The notes under the pieces are model-generated. The model did not search any database and was not told the DNA's origin. It was given only the letters and a program-made list of their open reading frames with translations. From NCBI RefSeq assembly GCF_014648435.1, contig NZ_BMRC01000046.1, positions 1 to 56,031 on the forward strand: 56,031 nucleotides of DNA, in the 5' to 3' direction. A program made the translations under genes and the position numbers. Below are positions 26,152 through 35,526 of this stretch, in pieces. The DNA is from Nonomuraea spiralis. Lineage in GTDB: Bacteria; Actinomycetota; Actinomycetes; Streptosporangiales; Streptosporangiaceae. Position 1 is the first letter of the stretch. Each line of letters opens with the position of its first letter.

Positions 26152-26698
26152 ACGAGCCCAGCCGGGCGACGCCGAGGGTCTGCTCGGCGCCGAACTCCTC
26201 GAAGGCGGCGACGGGCTCGAACCCCAGGCGGGCGGCCAGTCGCAGGGAACGTTCGTTCGCGGTCCGGGTCACGACCAGGACCGGCTGGTCGGGCAGTTCG
26301 CCCGCCGCTACGCGCAGTGCTGCCGTCGCGGCCTCGTACGCGAGCCCGCCGCCCCACGCGGCGCGGCGCAGCACGTAGGACAACTCCAGTTCGCCGCCGT
26401 CGGCGGTGACGTGCCCGGGACGGTCGGCCGCGCGGCGGTCCAGCGCCAGCGTGCCGAGGAGCCGGTTCGTCGTGCGGCCGGCGATGACGTAGCTGCCCGG
26501 GGCGGACGTCGCGGCGGCGGTCCCGGCCGCGTCGAGGAAACGTTCCACGTCGGCCCGGGGGCGCGGGCCGCCGAGGTGTTCGCGCACCTCGGGGTCGGTC
26601 ATCAGCTCGACGAGGCCGTCGCGGTCGGCGTCCTGGGCCTTGCGCAGCAGGAGGCGGGCCGAGGTGATCTCGGTGGCGGACAGCGTGGACAGGCTCAT
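26141..26698 (-). CDS. GNAT-family N-acetyltransferase (RimJ/RimL-like)
   Basis: A 185-residue cytoplasmic acetyl-CoA-dependent transferase. N-terminal strand TSARLLLRKAQDADRDGL, the core ELSYVLRRAAWGGGLAYEAATAAL where the acetyl-CoA loop R-x-x-x-G-G-G-L-A replaces the usual Q/R-x-x-G-x-G/A, and the C-terminal NERSLRLAARLGF motif of RimJ/RimL-type enzymes. Acceptor unknown: ribosomal protein, peptide or small molecule. Minus strand, overlapping marR tail to tail. A TATGAT box lies 9 bases before the ATG, so the transcript may have almost no leader. Confidence 0.82.
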   Translation of the reverse strand: MSLSTLSATEITSARLLLRKAQDADRDGLVELMTDPEVREHLGGPRPRADVERFLDAAGTAAATSAPGSYVIAGRTTNRLLGTLALDRRAADRPGHVTADGGELELSYVLRRAAWGGGLAYEAATAALRVAAGELPDQPVLVVTRTANERSLRLAARLGFEPVAAFEEFGAEQTLGVARLGSFTG

Positions 26699-26731
26699 GG
26701 GGCCCTGATCATAGAGCCCCGGCCGGCAGGA

Positions 26732-26757
26732 GGCCCGGCCGCGCGCGCGACCGGGCC
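26732..26757 (-). terminator. Terminator after the I36-like gene
   Basis: GGCCCGG (26732-26738) and CCGGGCC (26751-26757) form a 7-bp stem with a 12-base loop of alternating GC, 17 bases beyond the stop of the minus-strand secreted protein. It overlaps the likely promoter region of the next minus-strand gene. Confidence 0.5.
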
Positions 26758-26773
26758 GGGGGTGCCGCGGAGG

Positions 26774-27208
26774 TCAGCCGTGGGAGTCGGTGGCCGGCGC
26801 GCGCTTGATGGTCAGGTCGTCGCCGCCGATGGAGCAGGAGGGGCCGTTCGGGCCGCCGAAGCGGACGGAGTCGAAGAAGTCGCGGAAGGTGATGTAGAAG
26901 TTGCCCTTGCCGCGCGCGCCGGTGACGGCCGTGCAGCCGCCGTAGTCGGCCTCGGAGTAGAGATGGATGAGCGTGTCGGTACGGTTCCAGTCGGACTTGG
27001 CCCGGTCGCCCATGCCCAGGGCCGCCAGGTTGGCCGTGTTGCCCTGGAGTTGGACGATGTCCCCGGTGCCGTCGAGACCGGAGAACAGGCAGTAGTTGCC
27101 CTCCTGGCAGCGGTCGTACCCCGTCGCCGCCTGGGCGGGGGACGCCACTACGGCCAGGGCGGCCACGGCGATCGGTAACGCCAGAACGTGAAACTTCTTG
27201 CCCACCAT
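26774..27208 (-). CDS. Secreted peptidase-inhibitor-like protein (I36/beta-gamma crystallin type)
   Basis: A 144-residue exported protein. Start ATG 27208 was chosen because GGAGGC precedes it and a Sec signal follows (VLALPIAVAALAVVASPAQA, cleavage about residue 28). The mature part begins TGYDRCQEGNYCLFSG, continues with ALGMGDRAKSDWNRT and ends with ADYGGCTAV and a Cys near the C-terminus, the pattern of family I36 metalloproteinase inhibitors and related crystallin folds. Four cysteines could make two disulfides. It is divergent from a marR gene with 140 bases between; no shared function is evident. Confidence 0.75.
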   Translation of the reverse strand: MVGKKFHVLALPIAVAALAVVASPAQAATGYDRCQEGNYCLFSGLDGTGDIVQLQGNTANLAALGMGDRAKSDWNRTDTLIHLYSEADYGGCTAVTGARGKGNFYITFRDFFDSVRFGGPNGPSCSIGGDDLTIKRAPATDSHG

Positions 27209-27348
27209 GCCTCCATGGACGAAACTTTCCTTCCGTTCGAACATACATAGTGAGATCAACTTGCGCCAGACCGTCAGAGCGGGCGATTTGCCGGGTTCGC
27301 CGGCCGACAGATAATCCGCTACGGGATGAGTTGGGTAGCCTCGATGAC

Positions 27349-27834
27349 ATGACTTCCATGGCCCCCTCGCGTACCGAGCACGACCTGTCGTTCCTGCTCG
27401 ACCACACCAGCCACGTGCTGCGGACCCGGATGGCGGCCGCCCTGGCCGAGCTCGGGCTGACCGCGCGCATGCACTGCGTGCTCGTGCACGCCCTGGAGGA
27501 GGAGCGCACGCAGATCCAGCTCGCCGAGATCGGCGACATGGACAAGACCACGATGGTGGTGACCGTGGACGCCCTGGAGAAGGCCGGACTGGCCGAGCGC
27601 CGGCCGTCCAGCACCGACCGGCGGGCCCGGATCATCGCGGTGACCGAGAAGGGCACGGAGGTGGCCCGGCGCAGCCAGGAGATCGTGGACGGCGTGCACA
27701 CCGCGGCCCTCGGCTCGCTGCCCGACAAGGAGCGCGAGGCGCTGGTACGCGCCCTGAACCGGCTGGTCACCGGCCACCTGGAGACCCCGGCCGAGGCCCC
27801 CCAGCCGGTACGGCGGGCCAGGGAACGGAGCTGA
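27349..27834 (+). CDS. MarR-family transcriptional regulator
   Basis: A 161-residue winged-helix protein with LSFLLDHTSHVLRTRM, LAEIGDMDKTTMVVTVDALEKAGL (recognition helix) and wing RRPSSTDRRARIIAVT. ATG 27349 lies 8 bases after a TAGCCT that could act as a -10, with no Shine-Dalgarno. An operator with perfect arms begins right at its stop codon, upstream of the next exporter gene, so it is the likely repressor of the MFS-PPOX operon. Confidence 0.88.
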   Translation: MTSMAPSRTEHDLSFLLDHTSHVLRTRMAAALAELGLTARMHCVLVHALEEERTQIQLAEIGDMDKTTMVVTVDALEKAGLAERRPSSTDRRARIIAVTEKGTEVARRSQEIVDGVHTAALGSLPDKEREALVRALNRLVTGHLETPAEAPQPVRRARERS

Positions 27835-27869
27835 ATAGTTCCGTCACATATCGTCTGTAACGGAACTAT
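27835..27869. promoter_or_regulatory. Operator upstream of the second MFS gene
   Basis: ATAGTTCCGT (27835-27844) and ACGGAACTAT (27860-27869) are perfect 10-bp inverted arms with a 15-base spacer, centred 62 bases before the exporter start. Each arm is long for a single MarR half-site, so two dimers may bind. The most likely ligand is the MarR encoded immediately upstream. Confidence 0.75.
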
Positions 27870-27913
27870 CTGCTACGGTCTCTCTTGTTCACCCCCTGAA
27901 CAGGAGACGACCT

Positions 27914-29353
27914 ATGTCCTTCCATTCCCGGCGCACAGCCCTGGCCGTGTTGTCGACCTCCGCCCTGATGACCATCCTGGACGGCAGCATCGTCACCGTG
28001 GCGATGCCCGCCATCCAGCGCGACCTGGGCTTCTCCGCCGCCGGGCTCAGCTGGGTGGTCAACGCGTACCTGCTCGCCTTCGGCGGTCTGCTGCTGCTCG
28101 CCGGCCGGCTCGGCGACCTCCTGGGCCGCAGGACCCTGTTCCTGGCCGGGAACGCGGTCTTCACCGGCGCGTCCCTGCTGGCCGGGGCGGCGACCGGCGA
28201 GGGCATGCTGATCACTGCCCGGTTCCTCCAGGGCGTCGGCAGCGCGATGGCCTCCTCCGTCGTGCTCGGCATCCTGGTGACCCTGTTCACCGAGCCGCGC
28301 GAGCGGGCCAAGGCGATCGCGGTCTTCAGCTTCACCGGCGCGGCCGGCGCCTCGATCGGCCAGGTGCTCGGCGGCGTCCTCACCGACGTGCTGAGCTGGC
28401 ACTGGATCTTCTTCATCAACCTGCCGATCGGGCTGGCGACGATCGTGCTGGCGCTGCCCGCGTTGCCCGCCGACCGCGGCCTCGGGCTGGCCAGGGGCGC
28501 CGACGTGACCGGCGCGCTGCTGGTCACCTCGGGTCTGATGCTCGGCATCTACACCGTGGTCAAGGTCGAGGAGCACGGGTGGCTCTCCGGGCGCACGCTG
28601 GCGTTCGGCGCGGTGTCGCTGGCCCTGCTCGCCGGGTTCTTCGTCCGCCAGGCCACCGCGCGCACGCCGCTGATGCCGCTGCGCGTGCTGCGTTCCCGCA
28701 ACGTCGCCGGGGCGAACGTCGTGCAGATGCTCTCGCTGTCGGCGATGTTCGCCTTCCAGATCATCGTCGCCCTCTACATGCAGAAGGTCCTCGGGTACGG
28801 CGCGCTCGAAACCGGCCTGGCGATGTTGCCGGCGGCGGTGGCGATCGGCGGGGTGTCGCTGTTCGTGTCGGCCCGGCTGAGCGCCCGCTTCGGCACGCCC
28901 GCCGTGCTGCTGGCCGGGCTGGTGCTCCTGCTGGCCGCGATGGGCTGGCTCACCCGGGTGCCGGTGCACGCGGACTACGTCACCGACCTGCTGCCGGTCA
29001 TGCTGCTGATCGCGGGCGGCGGCCTGGCGCTCCCGGCGCTGACCGCGCTCGGCATGTCGGCCGCCCGCGCGGACGACGCGGGCCTGGCCTCCGGGTTGTT
29101 CAACACCACCCAGCAGATCGGCATGGCGCTGGGCGTGGCCGTCCTGTCCACGCTGGCGGCCTCCCGTACGCAGGAGTTGCGGGCCGGCGGGGCGGCCGAG
29201 GCCGCGGCGCTGACCGGCGGCTACCACCTGGCCTTCGCCACCTCCGCCGGCCTGCTGGCCGCGGCCGTCGTGGTCGCCCTGACCGTCCTGCGCCGCCCCC
29301 GGGCCGCCGATGCCCCCGCGGCGGTGCGGCCCGAGCAGCCGGCCGCCCTCTGA
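27914..29353 (+). CDS. MFS drug exporter, DHA2 (14-TM) type
   Basis: A 479-residue inner-membrane multidrug exporter. ATG 27914 has AGGAGA upstream. Helix 1 carries LDGSIVTVAMPAIQRDL and motif A is GRLGDLLGRRTLFLAG (about 65-80); GQVLGGVLTDVLSWHWIFFINLP corresponds to motif C and the following helix. It is only distantly similar to the exporter at 24239, so this is not a recent duplication. Downstream of a MarR operator and followed 35 bases later by a PPOX-fold gene, probably one operon. Confidence 0.9.
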   Translation: MSFHSRRTALAVLSTSALMTILDGSIVTVAMPAIQRDLGFSAAGLSWVVNAYLLAFGGLLLLAGRLGDLLGRRTLFLAGNAVFTGASLLAGAATGEGMLITARFLQGVGSAMASSVVLGILVTLFTEPRERAKAIAVFSFTGAAGASIGQVLGGVLTDVLSWHWIFFINLPIGLATIVLALPALPADRGLGLARGADVTGALLVTSGLMLGIYTVVKVEEHGWLSGRTLAFGAVSLALLAGFFVRQATARTPLMPLRVLRSRNVAGANVVQMLSLSAMFAFQIIVALYMQKVLGYGALETGLAMLPAAVAIGGVSLFVSARLSARFGTPAVLLAGLVLLLAAMGWLTRVPVHADYVTDLLPVMLLIAGGGLALPALTALGMSAARADDAGLASGLFNTTQQIGMALGVAVLSTLAASRTQELRAGGAAEAAALTGGYHLAFATSAGLLAAAVVVALTVLRRPRAADAPAAVRPEQPAAL

Positions 29354-29388
29354 TCTGACCCGACCTGACCCGAAAGGATCTGATCATC

Positions 29389-29874
29389 ATGACCGAACCC
29401 TCGTACGGCCCCGGACAGGGCCCCGGCGCCCGCCCCCTCACCGAGGACGAGCTGCTCGCGATCCTCGGCCGCCAGCCCTTCGGCGTGCTGGCGACACTGA
29501 AGCGCGACGGCCGGCCGCACCTGGCCTCGATGGCCCTCAACTGGGACGCGGGCGAGCGCGTCATCCGCTTCTCCTCCGCCGAGGGCCGCGTCAAGGTGCG
29601 TCACCTGCTGGGCGACCCGCGCGCGTCGGTGCACCTCCAGGGCGAGAACATCCTGTCGTACGCGGTGGCCGAGGGGCGGGCGGAGGTGTCGGAGCCGTCG
29701 GCGACCCCGGGGGACGCGACCGGCCGCGAGCTGCTGGCGATGTCCGGCGGCTTCGCCGACCCGGCGCACGAGGCCGCGTTCCTGGCGGAGATGGCCAGAG
29801 GCCGCCGCCTGGTCATCAGGCTCCGCGTCGACCACCTGTACGGCGTGGCCCTGGACGCCACCCCCGAAGGCTGA
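29389..29874 (+). CDS. PPOX-class (FMN or F420) oxidoreductase-like protein
   Basis: A 161-residue split-barrel protein of the pyridoxamine-5'-phosphate oxidase-like superfamily. Core strands are visible: FGVLATLKRDGRPHLASMAL (about 28-47), VIRFSSAEGRVKVRHLLGDPRASVHL (about 58-83) and VIRLRVDHLYGVAL near the C-terminus. Family members reduce small molecules with F420H2 or FMN; which cofactor is used here cannot be read off. AAAGGA precedes the ATG. Its place behind a regulated exporter suggests a detoxification partner. A GC hairpin follows directly. Confidence 0.78.
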   Translation: MTEPSYGPGQGPGARPLTEDELLAILGRQPFGVLATLKRDGRPHLASMALNWDAGERVIRFSSAEGRVKVRHLLGDPRASVHLQGENILSYAVAEGRAEVSEPSATPGDATGRELLAMSGGFADPAHEAAFLAEMARGRRLVIRLRVDHLYGVALDATPEG

Positions 29875-29889
29875 CGGCGGCTACCGCCG
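29875..29889 (+). terminator. Hairpin closing the MFS-PPOX operon
   Basis: CGGCGG-CTA-CCGCCG immediately after the PPOX stop codon; 6-bp GC stem, 3-base loop, no T-run. Confidence 0.5.
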
Positions 29890-29929
29890 AAGTTGCAGTC
29901 GGACAAGCCACCGTACGGCGGTTGATAGA

Positions 29930-29949
29930 CGAAAAATCTCTATTTTTCG
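29930..29949. promoter_or_regulatory. AT-rich inverted repeat upstream of the Fn3 gene
   Basis: CGAAAAAT (29930-29937) and ATTTTTCG (29942-29949) with a 4-base spacer, a striking AT island in very GC-rich DNA about 75 bases before the Fn3 start. It may be an operator, or a T-rich terminator hairpin on either strand. Confidence 0.5.
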
Positions 29950-30024
29950 CCGTATTTCACAAGCTCAGGGCCATTGGTAGCGTCAGCCGCGCAACGCGGA
30001 GTGATCCTGAGCCAGGAGGCCGGT

Positions 30025-33000
30025 GTGGTCATGCGATGGTTGTCAGCGCTCATCCTGGTCTTCTCCGGGATCCTCGTGGTGACGGGGGCGGCCCCGGCCG
30101 CCGCCGCGTCGGTTCAGCCGGGACCGGGCCAGTTCTACGGCGTCCGGGTCCGGGTGCTGAGCAACGTGTCGATCGCGGCGGGGGCCACCACGACGGTCAA
30201 GGTGACGGGCGTGGGCGCGGTGCCCGCGAGCGGGGTCGCGAGCGTCGCGGTGAACTTCGCGGCCAAGGGCGCGAGCGCGGCGGGCGGCCTGATCGCCTTC
30301 CCCTCCGACCTGGCCGCGGCGCCCGCGGTGACGGGCACCCGCTACCGGTCCGGCGTGTGGGACGACCAGCTCGTGACGGTCAAGCTCGGCCCGGACGGCT
30401 CGCTCAAGGTCAAGAACACCGGCACGGCCGCCGTGAACGTCTACGCCGACGTGCACGGGTACTTCACCGCCACGGCCGCCGCGACGGCGGGAGCCCGGTA
30501 CGTGCCGCTGGACACCGGCCGGGTCATCGGCAACCAGACGGTCGCGGCCAACTCGACCGCCACGTTCGCGGTGGCCGGGGTGGGCGGGGTGCCGACCTCG
30601 GGGGTGGCGTACGTGGCGCTGACGTTCGCGGTGAAGAGCACCGGGTCCGGCAAGATGATCGCCTACCCGTCCGGCGGCACGCTGCCCACCGGCTCGAACA
30701 TCGACTACCGGCCCTCCTACTTCCAGTCGAACCTGGTCATCGCCGCCCTCGGGGCGGACGGCAAGATCGCCGTCAACAACAACGGGGCCGCCGCGCTGAC
30801 GGTGTACGCCGACGTGGCGGGCTACTTCGCGACGCCCGCCGCCACGGTCGCCTCCTCGATCTTGGCGCCCGTCGCCCCGTCACGGACCCTCACCTCCGTG
30901 ACGGTGGCGGCGGGCGCCTCGTACACGGTCGCCCCGCTGGGCAAGGGCGGTGTGCCGGCCTCCGGCGTGAGCGCGGTCGGCGTGAACATCACCGCCAAGG
31001 GCACGGTCAACGGCCTGCTGCGCGTCCACCCCACGGGCCAGGCGAGCATCCCGGGCGGCGGCTCGATCGCGTACCAGCCGAACGACTTCTGGTCGAGCCT
31101 GGTGCCGGTCAAGCTGGGCACCGGCGGCACGTTCGTGATCCTGAACACCGGCACCGCGAGCGTCAGCGTGACCGTCGACACCTTCGACTACTACGGATCG
31201 GCGTCCGCGCCGTCCGCGCCGGCAGGTGTGAGCGCGACGGCGGGTGACACGACGGCGACCGTCTCCTGGCAACGTCCCGCGGACGGCGGCGCGCCGATCA
31301 GCGGGTACACGGTCACCTCCAGCCCCGGTGACAGGACCGTGACGGTCTCCGGCGACCTGTTGAAGGCCACGGTCACCGGGCTGGCCAACGGCACCGCGTA
31401 CACCTTCACCGTGACCGCCGCCAACGCCGTGGGCACCTCGGCGAAGTCGGCCGCGTCCGCGCCGGTGACGCCGGCCGGGGCGGTCACCCGTCCCTCGCCG
31501 CCGCTCGGGGTGTCCGCGACGCCGGGCGACCGTACGGCGAAGGTCAGCTGGCGCGCGCCCGCCTCCGACGGCGGCTCGGCGATCACCGGGTACGTCGTGA
31601 CGGCCGCCCCCGGCGGCGCGACCGCGACCGTCGCCGGCGACCAGTTACAGGCCACGGTCACCGGCCTGACCAACGGCACCGCGTACACCTTCACCGTCAC
31701 GGCGGCCAACGCGAACGGGGTCTCCGACGCCTCCGCGCCCGGCGACCCGGTCACGCCCGGCGTCGCGGGCAGGCCCGGCCGCCCGTTCGTCACCGGCGTG
31801 TACGGCAGGGACGGCGCGGTACGCGTCACTTGGGCCCCGCCCGAGACCGGCGCGGCGGGCGTGACCGGCTACGTCGTGACGGCCTCCCCCGGCGGCGCCA
31901 CCGTGAACACGACGGCCACGGAGGCCACGGTCACCGGCCTGACCAACGGCACCGACTACTCCTTCACCGTCACCGCGGTCGGCGCGGCGGGCGCGGGAGA
32001 CCCGTCGCCGCCCTCGGACGCGGTGCGCCCGGCGCCCGCCGAGGTGCCCATGTCCCCGCCCGCGCTGCTGGTGACCCCCCTCGACCAGCGCGTGGACGTG
32101 CAGTGGGCGCCCGCGGTGGACGGCGGCTCGGCGATCACCGGGTACACGGTGACCGTCCAGCCCGGCGGCCGGACCGTCGACACGCCGCCCGACACGACGG
32201 TCACCTCGGTGACCGGGCTGGCCAACGGCACCGCGTACACGGTCTCGGTCGTCGCCAGGAACGCGGTGGGCGCGAGCGCCCCGAGCACCGCGGCGGCGGC
32301 CACCCCGGCGGCGAGCCGGCCGCCCGGCGCGCCGACGCACCTGCGGGCCGGGCTCCCGGCCTCCGGAAGCGTCCAGGTCACCTGGGACGCGCCCGCCGAC
32401 GTCGGCACCGGCCCCGTCACCGGCTACACGGTGACGGCCGGCCCCGGCGGCAAGACCGCGACGGTCACCGCCACCACCGCCACGATCTCGGGGCTGGACC
32501 CGGCCACGGCCTACACCTTCACCGTGCGCGCCACCAACGCCGCGGGCACCGGGGCGGCCAGTGCCCCGACCGAGGCGATCACGCCGAAGCTCACGGTCAA
32601 GAGCGAGCCGCGGGTGTTGTCCCCGCAGGCGGCGGCCACGCTGCGGGCCGTACGGGGGCGGGCCCTGGAGTTCGAGAACCCGCCGGCGGAGGTCACCGGG
32701 CTCACCGCGGGCACGCTGCTGGTCATCGGCCAGACCGAACGCACCCCCGAAGGGTTCTTCGGCAAGGTGTCCGGCACCGCGCTGCAGAACGGGCGGTTCG
32801 TCGTCTCGACCACGGCCGCCTCGCTGAGCGACGCCTTCACCGACGCCAACTTCGCCACCGACGGCCGCGTGGACACCGGCGACCAGGTGGAGTTCGTGCC
32901 GTCGGTGCCGGGCGCGCGGCTGGTCAAGCCCGTCGAGAACACCCGTGACCGGGCGGCCGGGCCGCGGATCGGCCTGCGGGACGGGAACCTGGTCATCGAG

Positions 33001-35526
33001 TTCGAGGAGTCGTTCGAGCAGAAGGGCCGCTCGATCACGAAGGTCGAGGGCTGGGCGGTGATCGACCAGGACACCAAGATGGGCGCCAGCACCGACTCCG
33101 CCGGCCGGGGCGTGGACATCAGCAACACCACGAAGATCAGCTCCGAGGTGCGGGTGAAGCAGGGCCTCGGGTTCTCCTTCGACAAGCGGGTGCACCTCGG
33201 GCACGTCAACGGGCCGTGCTTCACCTTCTGGGTGGGCAAGGTGCCGGTCGTGGTGTGCGTGCGCTTCTCGGTCGCGCTGTCGGTCGAGGCGTCCGCGTCG
33301 GTCGGGCTGAGCTTCGCCGTCCACTGGGACAAGCAGTTCGGCACGCGCTGCCACACCAGCAAGAGCGGCACGTCCTGCACCCCGAACGACGGCGGCCCCG
33401 GCTTCTACAGCGACGGCGGCGTCGGGGCCTACGGCGACGGCACGGTCACCGCCGCCATCTCCACCGACATCGAGCTCCTGCTGTACGGCCTGGCGGGCCC
33501 CGCCCTGGTGGTGGACGTGCCGGGCGTGCAGCTCAAGGCCGACACCACGCAGAACCCGTGGTGGGAGCTGCGGGTGCTGGCCCGGCTCGGGGCCGCCATC
33601 GACCTGGGCTCGATCGGCAAGGACTACTCGGTCTGGCGCAAGGACGACATCATCAGCACGTTCTGGACGGTCACCCACGCCGCGGGCGCGTTCCAGGGCA
33701 TCAAGGTCACCCCACAGCTCGGCGGGGTGGGACCGGGCCAGAACTACCAGTTCAGGGTCACCGTCTCCGGCTATCCCGACGACGTCGTCACCCAGTGGAA
33801 GCTGATCAGCGGCCCCGGCACGCTCACCCCGGACGGCCTGTTCAACTCCTCGCAGGAGGGCATGGCCGAGGTCGAGGTGACCAGCCCCGCGACCGGCGGG
33901 CACCCGCAGTTGCAGGCGCGCGGCGGAGTCGAGATCGGTACGAAGTACGGCACACCCGGCCCGCCCAAACTCGACACCTACACCGCGCCGACGTTACGCG
34001 GGGCCACCGTGAGCTGGTCGCCACCGGCCGACACCGGCATGAGCGACATCTCCGGCTACGTGGTGACCGCGACGGGCGAGGACGGCAGCCAGACCGCGCG
34101 GGCGTACGCCTATGGCGGCGACGCGACGCACCAGCTCGTCCAGGGGCTCACGCCCGGGGTGACGTACAGCGTCACCGTGATCGCGCAGAACGCCCAGGGC
34201 AGCGGCGAGCCGTCCGCGCCGCTGAAGCTGACGCCGACGGACGTGATCTTCTTCGGCCCGCCCTCCACGCTCGGCGCGGACCTCGCGGGCAGCACCGAGA
34301 CACAGGGCCGGCCCGACTCCTCCGGGACGGCGGGCGGCGCCACCGGCGCCGCGGCCTCCGGCGACGGCCGCTACATCTTCTTCATGACCAAGGCGCGCAG
34401 CAACCTCATGCCGGACGACCGGCGCGTACCCTCCAGCGCGGCGCCGTTCATCCTGCGCAAGGACACGCAGGGCGGCACGCAGGTCGTGTCGATGGGCGCC
34501 GACGGCGTCACCCCGGTCACCGGTTTCGTCGGCGGCCCGCTGGCCAGCCGGAACGGCAACGTGGTCGCCTTCACCTCGCTGGAGTGGACCGGCGTGCTGA
34601 CCCCGAGGTCGATCGTGCACGACATCGCCGCCAGGACCTCCTGGACGCTGGAGGAGTACGGCTACGTCTCCGCCGTCAGCGACGACGGGCACGCGGTCGT
34701 CTACTGGAAGAAGCTGGACGTGCACTCGGGCTCCTCCCGGTGGAACCTCTACCGGCAGGTCAAGGGCGGCGCGGCGCAGAAGCTGACCTCGTGCGACTCG
34801 CAGACCGACGGCGACTGCCCGACCTCGACGGGCGAGGGCATCCTGTCCGGCGACGGCAACCGGGTGACCTGGTCCACCTATGACGCCACCGCCCAGAAGC
34901 ACCGCACCTGGCTGTACGACGCCGCCGCCGGCGGCACGACGGAGATCTTCCCGGGCACCGACATCGGCGACCCGATCATCTCCGGCGACGGGCAGGTGGT
35001 GGCCCTGCGGTTCACCGCGCATCCGTCCCAGGCCTCGTGCCTGATGGTCGCCAGGATCGGCGGCGCCACGCCGGGCGCGGGCAACTGCCTGGTCCCCGAG
35101 GACGTCAACGGTTACGGCAAGGCGCTGTTCCTCAGCCAGAAGGGCACCGCGCTGGCCTACGAGTACACCGACGACGACTCGGTGCGCAGCCTGCGCAGCT
35201 ACCGGGGCGGCGTCACCCATCTGGCGGGCGGCGCGCCGGGGCAGTCGTGGCCGGTGACGGCGTTCATCACCGACGACGACCAGCGCCTGATCTACACCCT
35301 CGGCTACGACGGCGGCACGGCCACGGCCGACACCGTCGTCGCCCACGAGGTGCCGGGCGTGTGGTGGGACTTCACCACGGGCGGGATGCCCGGCGGCGCC
35401 CCGGCGCCCGCCGCGGCGCCCGCCGGGCGCTCGCCCGCTCGTGACCTGCGGGTACGTATGCCGGACAAGCCGGTCACGCTCAGCTCGGCGCGGCCACATC
35501 CGGACGTTTCCTCCTCCCGCGATTGA
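30025..35526 (+). CDS. Large secreted fibronectin type III protein
   Basis: A 1833-residue exported protein. GTG 30025 has AGGAGG five bases upstream; ATG 30031 is the alternative. A signal peptide (LSALILVFSGILVVTGAAPAAAA) is followed by three homologous beta domains of about 120 residues, each ending in a VYADVxGYF-type strand (VTVDTFDYY in the third). Five tandem Fn3 domains follow (about 390-850; repeats of ITGYVVTAAPGG and TGLTNGTAYTFTVTA). A unique central region (about 860-1310), a sixth Fn3 domain (about 1310-1410) and a C-terminal TolB/PD40-like propeller (ASGDGRYIFFMTKARSN, ISGDGQVVALRF) complete it. It is probably an adhesin or cell-surface scaffold; no catalytic motif or wall-anchoring signal is visible. 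The Fn3 repeats share near-identical stretches at DNA level. Confidence 0.82.
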   Translation: MVMRWLSALILVFSGILVVTGAAPAAAASVQPGPGQFYGVRVRVLSNVSIAAGATTTVKVTGVGAVPASGVASVAVNFAAKGASAAGGLIAFPSDLAAAPAVTGTRYRSGVWDDQLVTVKLGPDGSLKVKNTGTAAVNVYADVHGYFTATAAATAGARYVPLDTGRVIGNQTVAANSTATFAVAGVGGVPTSGVAYVALTFAVKSTGSGKMIAYPSGGTLPTGSNIDYRPSYFQSNLVIAALGADGKIAVNNNGAAALTVYADVAGYFATPAATVASSILAPVAPSRTLTSVTVAAGASYTVAPLGKGGVPASGVSAVGVNITAKGTVNGLLRVHPTGQASIPGGGSIAYQPNDFWSSLVPVKLGTGGTFVILNTGTASVSVTVDTFDYYGSASAPSAPAGVSATAGDTTATVSWQRPADGGAPISGYTVTSSPGDRTVTVSGDLLKATVTGLANGTAYTFTVTAANAVGTSAKSAASAPVTPAGAVTRPSPPLGVSATPGDRTAKVSWRAPASDGGSAITGYVVTAAPGGATATVAGDQLQATVTGLTNGTAYTFTVTAANANGVSDASAPGDPVTPGVAGRPGRPFVTGVYGRDGAVRVTWAPPETGAAGVTGYVVTASPGGATVNTTATEATVTGLTNGTDYSFTVTAVGAAGAGDPSPPSDAVRPAPAEVPMSPPALLVTPLDQRVDVQWAPAVDGGSAITGYTVTVQPGGRTVDTPPDTTVTSVTGLANGTAYTVSVVARNAVGASAPSTAAAATPAASRPPGAPTHLRAGLPASGSVQVTWDAPADVGTGPVTGYTVTAGPGGKTATVTATTATISGLDPATAYTFTVRATNAAGTGAASAPTEAITPKLTVKSEPRVLSPQAAATLRAVRGRALEFENPPAEVTGLTAGTLLVIGQTERTPEGFFGKVSGTALQNGRFVVSTTAASLSDAFTDANFATDGRVDTGDQVEFVPSVPGARLVKPVENTRDRAAGPRIGLRDGNLVIEFEESFEQKGRSITKVEGWAVIDQDTKMGASTDSAGRGVDISNTTKISSEVRVKQGLGFSFDKRVHLGHVNGPCFTFWVGKVPVVVCVRFSVALSVEASASVGLSFAVHWDKQFGTRCHTSKSGTSCTPNDGGPGFYSDGGVGAYGDGTVTAAISTDIELLLYGLAGPALVVDVPGVQLKADTTQNPWWELRVLARLGAAIDLGSIGKDYSVWRKDDIISTFWTVTHAAGAFQGIKVTPQLGGVGPGQNYQFRVTVSGYPDDVVTQWKLISGPGTLTPDGLFNSSQEGMAEVEVTSPATGGHPQLQARGGVEIGTKYGTPGPPKLDTYTAPTLRGATVSWSPPADTGMSDISGYVVTATGEDGSQTARAYAYGGDATHQLVQGLTPGVTYSVTVIAQNAQGSGEPSAPLKLTPTDVIFFGPPSTLGADLAGSTETQGRPDSSGTAGGATGAAASGDGRYIFFMTKARSNLMPDDRRVPSSAAPFILRKDTQGGTQVVSMGADGVTPVTGFVGGPLASRNGNVVAFTSLEWTGVLTPRSIVHDIAARTSWTLEEYGYVSAVSDDGHAVVYWKKLDVHSGSSRWNLYRQVKGGAAQKLTSCDSQTDGDCPTSTGEGILSGDGNRVTWSTYDATAQKHRTWLYDAAAGGTTEIFPGTDIGDPIISGDGQVVALRFTAHPSQASCLMVARIGGATPGAGNCLVPEDVNGYGKALFLSQKGTALAYEYTDDDSVRSLRSYRGGVTHLAGGAPGQSWPVTAFITDDDQRLIYTLGYDGGTATADTVVAHEVPGVWWDFTTGGMPGGAPAPAAAPAGRSPARDLRVRMPDKPVTLSSARPHPDVSSSRD

